Source of the DNA: a virus
Strand: one strand, 5' to 3'
DNA length: 36,129 nt
IMG/VR virus record: IMGVR_UViG_3300046458_000065
Span: 1-36,129 of that record
This document shows positions 8,191-14,315 of this stretch, piece by piece. The notes beneath the pieces were generated by a model. That model was not told where the DNA came from, did not search any database, and saw only the letters and a list, made by a program, of their open reading frames with translations. The position numbers and the translations under genes are program-made. Within the stretch, counting starts at the first letter, position 1. Each line of letters begins with the position of its first letter.

Positions 8191-8212
8191 TGCCACAAAA
8201 GTGATGTATACT
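8185..8212 (+). promoter_or_regulatory. Candidate sigma70 promoter of hicAB
   Basis: TTGTAT (8185-8190), 16-base spacer, TATACT (8207-8212). It lies 29 bases before the hicA ATG and overlaps the palindrome at 8171-8190. Confidence 0.55.
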
Positions 8213-8240
8213 GGATTCATCCAAACAACGAGGCGAGGTG

Positions 8241-8420
8241 ATGAAGTTCAGCGAGTTCAGACGGTGGTTGAAGGCCCAAGGGGTGACCTTCGAAGCAGGC
8301 AAAGGAAGCCACTTCAAAGTCACCGCCCCAAACGGCAACAAGACAACCTTCGCGGATCACGGGGCTAAGGAAATGCCCGAAGGGACCCGCAAGGCGATCA
8401 TTAAGCAACTGGGGCTCTGA
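8241..8420 (+). CDS. hicA: HicA family mRNA interferase toxin
   Basis: A 59-residue protein of the double-stranded RNA-binding-like fold; HicA cleaves mRNA until neutralised by HicB. The KFSEFRRWLKAQGV start, the GKGSHFKVTAPNG segment with the invariant catalytic His in GSH, and the RKAIIKQLGL end match the HicA subtype known from E. coli. ATG 8241 is preferred over the adjacent GTG 8238 because GAGG (8230-8233) is then 7 bases away. It is followed after 52 bases by the HicB-type gene. It stands on the strand opposite to both neighbours' operons, consistent with autonomous expression in the lysogen. Confidence 0.92.
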   Translation: MKFSEFRRWLKAQGVTFEAGKGSHFKVTAPNGNKTTFADHGAKEMPEGTRKAIIKQLGL

Positions 8421-8472
8421 GAGCCCCCCTTCGCCTATCTGAGCGCTGAAATATCACCTCCGAGGAGTAACC

Positions 8473-9186
8473 ATGTACGACTATGCAATGCGATTCGAGC
8501 AAGACGACCATTTGGGGTACGCGATTTTTTGCCGCGACCTGCCACAGCTCAACAGCTATGGCGAAAACCTCGGACATGCAATCCGAGAATCAGTTGATGC
8601 ACTCGAAACGACCTTGTCGCTGTACGTAGACCAGCGCCTGCCTATTCCGGAAGCATCTGCACCACGCGACGACGAGCGGGTTATACGCCTTTCCGCAGTG
8701 ACGATAGCCAAGATCACGCTTTGGAACAAAATGATGTCGCTCGGGATGCGGAAATCTGATCTATGCAAGCGATTGGAAATATCCCAGACACAGGGAGATC
8801 GCCTGGTTGACTTCCTTCATACCTCCAAGATGGAACAATTGGAGAAAGCCTTGGAAGCACTCAACACCGCTGTACGCGTAAGCCCGTTTGATGACGAGTG
8901 GATCGACCTTCCGTACGGTGGAGGTCAGGCTGGTTTCTACGTTGGTCGTCTTGTAGACGAGTTTCTCACCCGACCTGATCAGGAGATGCCGATCGGGGCT
9001 ACGAAAAGCAATTTGGATCAGGTTAAGCCTGAGTCCTTGGATTACTTCCTGCGCAGTCGCTACGCCAAAAATCCGAACACTATGCAGGCTGTTCAGTCGG
9101 TAATCGAGGCTATCGTCGACACAGGCAAGTTTGAGCACCTGCCGCGGGCACCTGGTCAACCAGCCGGACTGCTTCGCCTGAAGTGA
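8473..9186 (+). CDS. hicB: HicB-type antitoxin with unusual C-terminal extension
   Basis: The first ~60 residues have the HicB partial RNase-H-like fold pattern (YDYAMRFEQDDHLGYAIFCR, then DLPQLNSYGENLGHAIRESV) ending in LPIPEAS. Residues ~75-135 hold an HTH (KSDLCKRLEISQTQGDRLVD) expected to bind the operator. HicB proteins of this subtype usually end near residue 135-145. Here about 100 further residues follow (139-237: WIDLPYGGGQAGFYVGRLVD and onward) that I do not recognise. GAGGAG precedes the ATG by 6 bases. The extension could be a fused domain of separate function or a lineage-specific oligomerisation region. Confidence 0.85.
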   Translation: MYDYAMRFEQDDHLGYAIFCRDLPQLNSYGENLGHAIRESVDALETTLSLYVDQRLPIPEASAPRDDERVIRLSAVTIAKITLWNKMMSLGMRKSDLCKRLEISQTQGDRLVDFLHTSKMEQLEKALEALNTAVRVSPFDDEWIDLPYGGGQAGFYVGRLVDEFLTRPDQEMPIGATKSNLDQVKPESLDYFLRSRYAKNPNTMQAVQSVIEAIVDTGKFEHLPRAPGQPAGLLRLK

Positions 9187-9304
9187 CCGAGGGCCGGGGC
9201 TGCGCTACCGGCTCCTCCTCTGGAAATTGTGAGGGCCGTTACCCTCCTTGCCGCCAAAGACTTCACCGTCGCTGGTACGCAACTGCACAAGTCTGTGGAA
9301 GACA

Positions 9305-9328
9305 GAGGCCAGCACGGTTGCTGGCCTC
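9305..9328 (-). terminator. Strong hairpin downstream of the 9344-9526 gene
   Basis: A perfect 9-bp stem GAGGCCAGC/GCTGGCCTC with a 6-base loop, 15 bases past the end of the minus-strand gene. On the minus strand it is followed by TGTCTTC rather than a clean T run, so intrinsic termination is possible but weak. Confidence 0.4.
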
Positions 9329-9343
9329 GATCTAAGACAGAAA

Positions 9344-9526
9344 TCAGGAAGCGTTGAACGCCGCCTTCAAGTCAGCCAGAGGGTTTGTCACCAAATAGTT
9401 ATTGGTATCGCTTCCTTGGTAAATCGCGCGGTAGCTCCCCTGATCAATCACCTTGGAGACGCTACCTACCGAGATGATAGCGGTCTGACCGTTGGTGGCA
9501 GTCACAGTAATAAATTTCTCAGCCAT
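9344..9526 (-). CDS. Small hypothetical phage protein
   Basis: A 60-residue protein (MAEKFITVTATNGQTAIISV at the start) with AGGTGA a few bases before the ATG. It is beta-rich at the N-terminus, with SYRAIYQGSDTNNYLV in the middle and a short helical end, so probably a small compact domain. It begins 4 bases after the stop of the Com-like gene, forming a two-gene unit. I do not recognise a function. In Mu the gene after com is mom; this protein is far too small to be Mom. Confidence 0.72.
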   Translation of the reverse strand: MAEKFITVTATNGQTAIISVGSVSKVIDQGSYRAIYQGSDTNNYLVTNPLADLKAAFNAS

Positions 9527-9530
9527 TTTT

Positions 9531-9719
9531 TCACCTATTGATTCGAACGATTTGGTGCGGAGAATCCGCGTTCGTGTCGCTCAGAGGCGATAACTCAGGG
9601 CTCGAGGCCCTTACATGATTCAATGTCCCACATCGGGAACACTTGATCTGGAGCTCCGTCATCTCACCGATTCGGGCGAGAAGTCTTTTGCACTTTCCAC
9701 ATCTGCAATCTTTCAACAT
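9531..9719 (-). CDS. Com-like zinc-finger translational regulator
   Basis: A 62-residue protein starting at ATG 9719 with MLKDCRCGKCKRLLARIGEM, then ELQIKCSRCGTLNHVRA. The two CxxC pairs (CGKC, CSRC) and the LNH.RA segment are the Com family signature. In phage Mu, Com is a zinc-finger RNA-binding protein that opens the mom mRNA for translation of the DNA-modification enzyme. AAGG lies 14 bases upstream; a TTG two codons earlier is an alternative start. No mom or adenine methylase gene follows here, so the target is unclear. Confidence 0.85.
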   Translation of the reverse strand: MLKDCRCGKCKRLLARIGEMTELQIKCSRCGTLNHVRASSPELSPLSDTNADSPHQIVRINR

Positions 9720-9943
9720 CTGCAAAGCCTTATGGATTTCTGCTAGGCTCCGCCCCGCTCGCGCGAGCAGTGAGGGCCTTGGCTGGCTTGCAGGCTGGTT
9801 CTGCGATCTGGCGTCTCCCTTGGGTGTTACCGCACCCTCTGGAGTCGCCCTCTCTTTTTTTCAGAAGGAATACGAATGACACGCTGGACGCCTGAACGTG
9901 AATGACTCGGGGATGCCAGCGCGGCGACAAAGGAGTGGTGTCG
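9720..9943. other. Gap between com-like and secreted-protein genes
   Basis: It contains a short GCTCGCGCGAGC palindrome near 9757-9768 and a GGGTG-N6-CACCC hairpin near 9824-9839, then a T-rich CTCTCTTTTTTTC run. No complete gene is supported; a 9-codon frame with SD (MTRWTPERE) at 9877 is too short to judge. Divergent promoters for the two flanking genes probably lie here. Confidence 0.4.
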
Positions 9944-10339
9944 ATGAAAAGACTAATAATTACCCTGGTGCTGCTGGCCCCCGTAATCGCAGTGGCGGCA
10001 GACACTCCGCAGGTACAAGAGATGAAGCAGAAGTGCGAAAAGGAACGCACCTCAATGTTTCGCGATAACAACGGAACGCCGACCTGCGATCAACTGGACA
10101 AGATGTCCAACGACTACAACAGGCACACCGTGGAAATGACGGAAGACCTACGCGCAAAATGTGACAAAGAACAGAACTCCATGTTCCGAGAGAACAGTGG
10201 AACGCCCTCCTGCACTCGCTTGAATGAAAAGCTTCAAGACAGGGCTAAAGTGCCATTGGGAAATGGGCTTCGGTACAGTAATGAGCGTGGGAAGAACTGC
10301 TACTTCAACGATGCTGGCGAGGTTCAGTCTTGCCCATAA
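9944..10339 (+). CDS. Secreted/periplasmic cysteine-repeat protein
   Basis: A 131-residue protein with a clear Sec signal peptide (MKRLIITLVLLAPVIAVAA, cleavage before DTPQ). The mature part has an internal duplication: CEKERTSMFRDNNGTPTC and CDKEQNSMFRENSGTPSC, each bounded by two Cys and spaced 40 residues apart, plus a short tail with two more Cys (CYFNDAGEVQSC). Disulfide-bonded periplasmic modules are likely. AAGGAG precedes ATG 9944 by 9 bases; the in-frame start at 9902 lacks this. It is on the opposite strand to the operons on both sides and is directly followed by a terminator, so it is a candidate lysogenic-conversion gene. Confidence 0.82.
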   Translation: MKRLIITLVLLAPVIAVAADTPQVQEMKQKCEKERTSMFRDNNGTPTCDQLDKMSNDYNRHTVEMTEDLRAKCDKEQNSMFRENSGTPSCTRLNEKLQDRAKVPLGNGLRYSNERGKNCYFNDAGEVQSCP

Positions 10340-10365
10340 AAAACCCGACTCATCGGCCGGGTTTT
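10340..10365. terminator. Bidirectional terminator (possible tR'-like on the minus strand)
   Basis: AAAACCCG (10340-10347) pairs with CGGGTTTT (10358-10365) around a 10-base loop, with A and T runs on both sides. On the plus strand it ends the 9944-10339 gene. On the minus strand it lies about 40-60 bases downstream of the candidate late promoter. Confidence 0.8.
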
Positions 10366-10405
10366 CTTAGTAAGTTGCCGTAGGCAAAATACTCAATGTG
10401 GCAAA

Positions 10406-10434
10406 ATGATGCCCTCAGCCGTGCGGGAAGTCAA
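10406..10434 (-). promoter_or_regulatory. Candidate late promoter (pR'-like)
   Basis: On the minus strand TTGACT (10429-10434), a 17-base spacer and CATCAT (10406-10411). It lies just downstream of the gene in the Q position and fires towards the late genes, with a terminator directly after it, as in lambda pR'-tR'. Assignment is by inspection. Confidence 0.45.
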
Positions 10435-10440
10435 CACCTT

Positions 10441-10464
10441 AAAATCCCACTGAATGCAGTGGGA
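10441..10464 (-). terminator. Terminator of the leftward early operon
   Basis: On the minus strand TCCCACT-GCATTC-AGTGGGA forms a perfect 7-bp stem followed by TTTT, 13 bases after the stop of the 10477-11058 gene. Confidence 0.72.
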
Positions 10465-10476
10465 CCCAACCGGACG

Positions 10477-11058
10477 CTAAGCCGCCTCTTTCATCTGGTA
10501 AATGACCGCCCCGACTGGACTCAAGGCCATCCGATCCAGGTCCTCGCAGCACTCGAAAATTAGCGTGATCACCGGTTCCCAGTCGCGCGCCCAGGCACAG
10601 GACTCCAACCGAACCCCGTACTCGCCCATCAGCCATGAACGGAACGCCTCAGGCTTGATCATCGGATCATCATTGGCCGACTGCCCGCCCTGGTGCATGT
10701 AGCGGTAGCGGCGCATCACACCCTTGACTACGTACTCCAGCTTCTCGCGCTTAGCTGCGGTCATGCGCTTGGACTTGGAGACCACCATACCGAACACCAC
10801 GTCCTCCGCTGCCTCGCGGATGTCGTCGCTCCGAAGCGCGGCGTACATGTACTCGCCGAACACACGGACCTGAGGGTGAAGCTTGGCAATGACGGATTGG
10901 ATGTGGCCGGCCAACGCGCCGTGCACGGCGTGGTTCGCGGTCGGTCCGCGCTCGGTGGCCTGGACCACCACGCCCAGCTGAACGACGTCCGAGCTCTGGC
11001 CCGGCGCAGGGTTATAGGTGCAGTCGTGCCATGCCTGACGTGCCGAGTTGATCTTCAT
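10477..11058 (-). CDS. Phage protein in the late-antiterminator (Q) position
   Basis: A 193-residue protein whose start overlaps the NinG stop by 4 bases. The N-terminus (KINSARQAWHDCTYNPAPGQ) precedes a helical core with basic patches (KSKRMTAAKREKLEYVVKGV, then MRRYRYMH). It is the last gene of the leftward early operon and lies directly before a terminator and a candidate late promoter. That is where lambdoid phages carry Q or another late regulator. I cannot see a Q-family motif strong enough to name it, so the regulatory role is positional inference. Confidence 0.82.
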   Translation of the reverse strand: MKINSARQAWHDCTYNPAPGQSSDVVQLGVVVQATERGPTANHAVHGALAGHIQSVIAKLHPQVRVFGEYMYAALRSDDIREAAEDVVFGMVVSKSKRMTAAKREKLEYVVKGVMRRYRYMHQGGQSANDDPMIKPEAFRSWLMGEYGVRLESCAWARDWEPVITLIFECCEDLDRMALSPVGAVIYQMKEAA

Positions 11059-11654
11059 GCTGCTCTCCCCTTCAGCTCTTTGGTCTTTGCCCGGTACCGA
11101 GCCTTGATCTCTTTCAGGTCGTCCACGGTGTATTTCTTCACCGATTGATCCGACTCCAGCTCGTCTACTGCCGCTTGACCGATCCGGGCAATGAGCCCGA
11201 TCCGGTAATCCACGGCATTGCCAGACAAGAACCGATTGTCCTGTTTGCTCTGGGCGTGACAGTTGCGCTCGTCGAAGCGCAGGTGTGGGGCTGAGCCGAC
11301 GCTGCGGTAATGCCCGGCATCTACGGCGTTACCGCTCCAGTCCAACGGCTTGCCGCTGGAGATGCAAAAGTGCCCGGCCAACTGGTCACGCCAGCGGATG
11401 TACTCGTTGAACGCCTGCTGCGCCTCCCGAAGGTGATCGCTGCGGCTCTTCAGCTTCTCCTTGCGAACCTTGATATCGCGGCGTTCACGCTGGGCAATCG
11501 TTTTGCGCTGCTTCTCCTGTGCCTGGCGGGCCAACACGACAGCACAGTCCGGCGAGCACCATTTCTGAAAGCTGCGCGTCGGGGTGAAGGTTGCGCCGCA
11601 ACCGGCGACACGGCAGCGCTTTGGCCGCATTGGCTTTTCGGCTCGAGGGATCAC
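11055..11654 (-). CDS. ninG: NinG (Rap) recombination protein
   Basis: A 199-residue protein with the NinG zinc-binding N-terminus (KRCRVAGCGATFTPTRSFQK, then CSPDCA) and the typical nuclease-like C-terminal half: CISSGKPLDWSGNAVDAGHY, RFDERNCHAQSKQDNRFLSG. Lambda Rap/NinG is a structure-specific endonuclease that promotes Red-type recombination. The start is taken as GTG 11654 because it overlaps the stop of an upstream 32-codon gene (GTGA) and has GGGGGTG 6 bases before it; ATG 11630 is the alternative. This makes a partner for RecT and the YqaJ nuclease encoded to the right. Confidence 0.93.
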   Translation of the reverse strand: MIPRAEKPMRPKRCRVAGCGATFTPTRSFQKWCSPDCAVVLARQAQEKQRKTIAQRERRDIKVRKEKLKSRSDHLREAQQAFNEYIRWRDQLAGHFCISSGKPLDWSGNAVDAGHYRSVGSAPHLRFDERNCHAQSKQDNRFLSGNAVDYRIGLIARIGQAAVDELESDQSVKKYTVDDLKEIKARYRAKTKELKGRAA

Positions 11655-11749
11655 AGCCCACCCCCAAACTGAACTGCATTAGGGTTGGAGTGGTAGCTGT
11701 GCTCGAGCATGGTTGCGATAGCCCTGATGATGGCCTTAATGGTCTTCAT
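11651..11749 (-). CDS. 32-residue micro-protein, coupled to ninG
   Basis: An ATG at 11749 overlaps the stop of the upstream gene (ATGA), and its TGA overlaps the ninG GTG start. The peptide is MKTIKAIIRAIATMLEHSYH followed by a 12-residue Asn/Gly-rich end. The first half is an amphipathic cationic helix. Double stop/start overlap on both ends in a run of similarly coupled genes is good evidence that it is translated, at least to carry ribosomes to ninG. Function unknown. Confidence 0.6.
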   Translation of the reverse strand: MKTIKAIIRAIATMLEHSYHSNPNAVQFGGGL

Positions 11750-12000
11750 GCTGGCACCTCGCGGGATTCAGCTTTCTCGGGAGCGAAGTCACCGCGCCCG
11801 GGCATCAGATAGCGGCTGTTGAAGAACGCCTTGGAGCCGCATCGAAACTCGACAATCCAGCCGTCTCCGCTTGCTCGAAAGATTTTGAACGGGGTCTCAT
11901 CAGAGACAGATTCGATCAGCTCCACTGCCCAGCCTGCAGGAAGGTGCTCGCACGGCAGGAGCGTTAACGCCAGGTCGCCCGGCTTGAATTGATGGCTCAT
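11746..12000 (-). CDS. Hypothetical phage protein, ninB-ninG region
   Basis: An 84-residue protein (MSHQFKPGDLALTLLPCEHL at the start). The pattern FKPGDLALTL...AVELIES...WIVEFRCGSKAFFNSRYLMP suggests a small SH3-like beta barrel; this is a common shape for phage accessory proteins but I do not recognise the family. It overlaps the upstream NinB-like gene and the downstream micro-gene by 4 bases each. Its role is probably in the recombination/replication operon. Confidence 0.75.
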   Translation of the reverse strand: MSHQFKPGDLALTLLPCEHLPAGWAVELIESVSDETPFKIFRASGDGWIVEFRCGSKAFFNSRYLMPGRGDFAPEKAESREVPA

Positions 12001-12467
12001 GCTGCCACCTCGCCCAGCAAGTCACCGAAGTACACGCCCTTGCTGCTGAAGTCCGCCACAATGCGATCGGTGTAGGCGATACCCTGGGCTCGGTTGAACA
12101 GGCTGGTCACCGGAAATCCATCCGGCCCGAGCAGCTTGCAGTCGCCCATCAGGCCGAGCTTCTCTTCGTAGTTCAGGTGCTTTGTGGTGCGGTGCCAGGC
12201 CGCGCGGTAGTCTTCGTCCTCGTTGATCAGGATCTGCACGCCGTGGTGAAGCTTGCAGTACTTGCGTGCGTCACTGGCGTCACCGATCGGGGTCATCTCG
12301 GCAATACGCTTGTAGAACGCGAACCACAATGCGTTCTGATCCAGTGTGCGGTCCTTGCCCGGGCGCAGCGAAACCACGACGAACTTCTTGTCGCGGTACA
12401 CGGCCGTCATGCGGGTGATGGCTTCGGTGAGCTTGGACTGGCAGTTGATGCTGATCTTGTCAGTCAT
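11997..12467 (-). CDS. NinB-like recombination accessory protein
   Basis: A 156-residue protein. The segment RPGKDRTLDQNALWFAFYKR (about residues 36-55) resembles the KxRSxxQNAxLW core of lambda NinB/Orf, a ssDNA-binding recombination mediator. The rest (KYCKLHHGVQILINEDEDYR, GYTDR-like end) differs, so this is a family-level resemblance only. Genomic place supports it: it lies upstream of ninG as in lambda. It is linked by 4-base overlaps to a 37-codon gene before it and the 84-residue gene after it. Confidence 0.7.
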   Translation of the reverse strand: MTDKISINCQSKLTEAITRMTAVYRDKKFVVVSLRPGKDRTLDQNALWFAFYKRIAEMTPIGDASDARKYCKLHHGVQILINEDEDYRAAWHRTTKHLNYEEKLGLMGDCKLLGPDGFPVTSLFNRAQGIAYTDRIVADFSSKGVYFGDLLGEVAA

Positions 12468-12577
12468 TTGAACAGCACTCCCGAAGGCTTTGGAGCTACG
12501 CGCTCAACCTTGTGGTGCATGCCATAACCAGCTACCACGACGATGATAGTCAGGACGATCCAGATCCGGTTGGTCAT
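12464..12577 (-). CDS. 37-residue single-span membrane micro-protein
   Basis: ATG 12577 overlaps the preceding gene's TGA and its own TGA overlaps the next ATG (ATGA at both ends). GGAGGAC lies just upstream. The product MTNRIWIVLTIIVVVAGYGM plus a 17-residue basic/polar tail has one transmembrane helix (about 5-20). Role unknown; small membrane proteins in this region of lambdoid phages can act in host interference, but nothing here proves that. Confidence 0.6.
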   Translation of the reverse strand: MTNRIWIVLTIIVVVAGYGMHHKVERVAPKPSGVLFK

Positions 12578-13359
12578 GCTGTAGTCCTCCGCTTCTGAAG
12601 CTCTTCGACTGCCGCCATGTGCTTGATCAAGCGCTCGTTGAGGTCGCGACGCCCCTGGCGGCGACGGTGAGCCTCGACCAGCTTGCGTTTGGTGTTTTGC
12701 AGGTGCATGGCCTGCTTCAGCTCGCGGATTTTGAGAGCGACGTTTGCTGACGGCTTCGCTAGGGTGCCGGTCAGCAGGCCGGCGATGGCGCGACCGTCTT
12801 CGGTGACTGGCTCGTGGTTCATGTCGGCGATCAGCATATGTGCACGCTCTTGCGGAATGCGCTTAAGCTCGGCGGCCTTGTTGATTGCTGCCACGCGGCG
12901 GCCAGCGTCAAACCCGAGCGATATGCGCCAGTTCACCGCCTGAGCGGTGGTGCGAGCCTCGGTGACGAACCGGTCGTAAGCGCTGATGAACGCCATGCGC
13001 GCGCCGATCTTGTCCCCTGCGTCCAGCACCGGACGGGCAGCATTCAGGGCCAGTTGGATTTCGTCGGTCATCACGACAGTGTCGAATTCATCGTTCGAGG
13101 CCAGCGCGATCGCCCATGCCTCATCGCGGCCTGGACGGCCATCCTTGACTTCGATCCGCTGCAGAATCGCTTGCAGCGAAAGCTTGCCAGCCACTTCGCG
13201 ACGGCAAGCCTGCAGCGCGTCGATCAGAGTCCCGGCGTCGTAGATTTCAAGATCATTGGCGATCATCGCGGCGGCAGTGGCCGACAGAGTCGAACCCATC
13301 GCCTCGGCCGTCGCGCAAAGTGCGTCAACCAGGCCCAGCTTATCGGCGGAGGAAAGCAT
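12574..13359 (-). CDS. Replication-module protein, possible helicase loader (P-like)
   Basis: A 261-residue all-helical protein. The segment ALQACRREVAGKLSLQAILQ followed by GRPGRDEAWAIALASNDEFD and ARMAFISAYDRFVTEA matches conserved proteins found directly after replication initiators in phages of Gram-negative hosts. The C-terminus is strongly basic and coiled (KRKLVEAHRRRQGRRDLNER). It overlaps the O-like gene by 20 bases, so the two are probably a replication pair. There is no Walker A, so it is not a DnaC-type ATPase; a loader role like lambda P is inference from position. Confidence 0.8.
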   Translation of the reverse strand: MLSSADKLGLVDALCATAEAMGSTLSATAAAMIANDLEIYDAGTLIDALQACRREVAGKLSLQAILQRIEVKDGRPGRDEAWAIALASNDEFDTVVMTDEIQLALNAARPVLDAGDKIGARMAFISAYDRFVTEARTTAQAVNWRISLGFDAGRRVAAINKAAELKRIPQERAHMLIADMNHEPVTEDGRAIAGLLTGTLAKPSANVALKIRELKQAMHLQNTKRKLVEAHRRRQGRRDLNERLIKHMAAVEELQKRRTTA

Positions 13360-14314
13360 TCTGGACGCCCCCGTTCAGGAGGATCGCCTTGGCCTGTTCG
13401 GCAGCGTTCATGTTGGCCTGGGTGTTTTCCATCTGGCGGGCCGTAGTCCCGTTCATTTGGGTCTTAGTGGCCCACTGGGTGTGATAGGCCTCGGCCTTGG
13501 CGATCAGGTTGGTCAGGCTGTGGCAGTCGTTGATCAGGCGGGCGTCGTTGATGGTCAGGTAGTACGCCGCGACACTGTGGGCGACATCGATGCCGAGACG
13601 GTCAACCAGCTTGCCGAGGATTCCACCAGCGGTAGCGTTCCAGACCGGCCAGCACTGGTAACGCTTGCGGTAGGCCATGGCGTAGTTGGCCCATGCCTTG
13701 AAGGTTTTGCAGGTCTGGTCTTTGGGGCCCGGCATGTCGGCAGGGATCTCGACACGGGGAGCGTCTGGGCGATCCACCACAAGCACCAAACTCCCGGACT
13801 GGGTCGGCAGCGCCGCACCCTCCGGCAAGTCCTGACTTGTACCCTGATTGGTATCCTGATGATTGGTATCCTGATTTGTCGGAGATTTTTCCGACCCTTG
13901 CTCGGATTTTTTTCCGACCTTGCTCGGAGATTTATCCGAGGTAGATCGGATATTTTTCCGACCTTTGTTTTCAGGTGGGGTCGGATATTTTTCCGACCCA
14001 TCGAGTTTCTGGTTCCATTCGGCAGCTTTCGCGGTCAGGCGGAAAAGCGTGATGTTCGAGGTGCTCGACAACTGGATCAAACCTGCTTCGTCCAGCGCCT
14101 TCAGCATGCGGTAAGCGGTGTCAGGTTTATCCGTGAGCAGCGGGAGTTCTTCGACGATCTTCGCCTTGCTCAGCGCAAAGAAAACGCCGTCGTCAGTGGT
14201 GACCGGCTTGGTCCAGCTCGGGCAGCCGTAGATGAAGGCGAACAGCAAGGCTTGCTGAGAATTCAGCCCCCACTCCAACGCTTTCACCTGGTTGATGGTT
14301 ACGGTGAATTGCAT
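13340..14314 (-). CDS. O-like phage replication initiator
   Basis: A 324-residue protein. The N-terminal ~105 residues form a winged-helix domain (VKALEWGLNSQQALLFAFIY, LTDKPDTAYRMLKALDEAGL, IQLSSTSNITLFRLT) typical of phage replisome organisers. A low-complexity Lys/Ser/Gln/Asn linker (about 110-165) follows, and then a helical C-terminal domain (KTFKAWANYAMAYRKRYQCW) probably contacting helicase or loader. The DNA encoding the linker contains five iterons, so origin and initiator overlap as with lambda ori inside O. The gene starts one base after the stop of the Rha-type gene. Confidence 0.88.
   Translation of the reverse strand: MQFTVTINQVKALEWGLNSQQALLFAFIYGCPSWTKPVTTDDGVFFALSKAKIVEELPLLTDKPDTAYRMLKALDEAGLIQLSSTSNITLFRLTAKAAEWNQKLDGSEKYPTPPENKGRKNIRSTSDKSPSKVGKKSEQGSEKSPTNQDTNHQDTNQGTSQDLPEGAALPTQSGSLVLVVDRPDAPRVEIPADMPGPKDQTCKTFKAWANYAMAYRKRYQCWPVWNATAGGILGKLVDRLGIDVAHSVAAYYLTINDARLINDCHSLTNLIAKAEAYHTQWATKTQMNGTTARQMENTQANMNAAEQAKAILLNGGVQNAFLRR
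13843..13998. other. Phage replication origin: five 18-bp iterons inside the O-like gene
   Basis: Five copies of TCGGATATTTTTCCGACC or close variants lie at 13879, 13902, 13924, 13946 and 13981 (start positions). Successive spacing is 23, 22, 22 and 35 bases, roughly two helical turns for the first four. Each unit is an imperfect palindrome TCGGA-N8-TCCGA. Next to them (13843-13878) a direct repeat GATTGGTATCCTGAT occurs about twice. Together this looks like an initiator-binding iteron array with adjoining sequence that could be the melting site; the protein that binds is inferred to be the gene's own product. Confidence 0.8.
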
Positions 14315-14315
14315 G

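Noticed and set aside
9199-9287. Minus-strand peptide frame reading VQLRTSDGEVFGGKEGN
   Set aside because: The composition looks protein-like, but there is no ATG and no SD before the only GTG, and no family is recognised; insufficient support.
9643-9879. Plus-strand open frame of 78 codons across the com-like gene
   Set aside because: Its first half is antisense to the conserved CxxC codons of the com-like gene and it has no SD.
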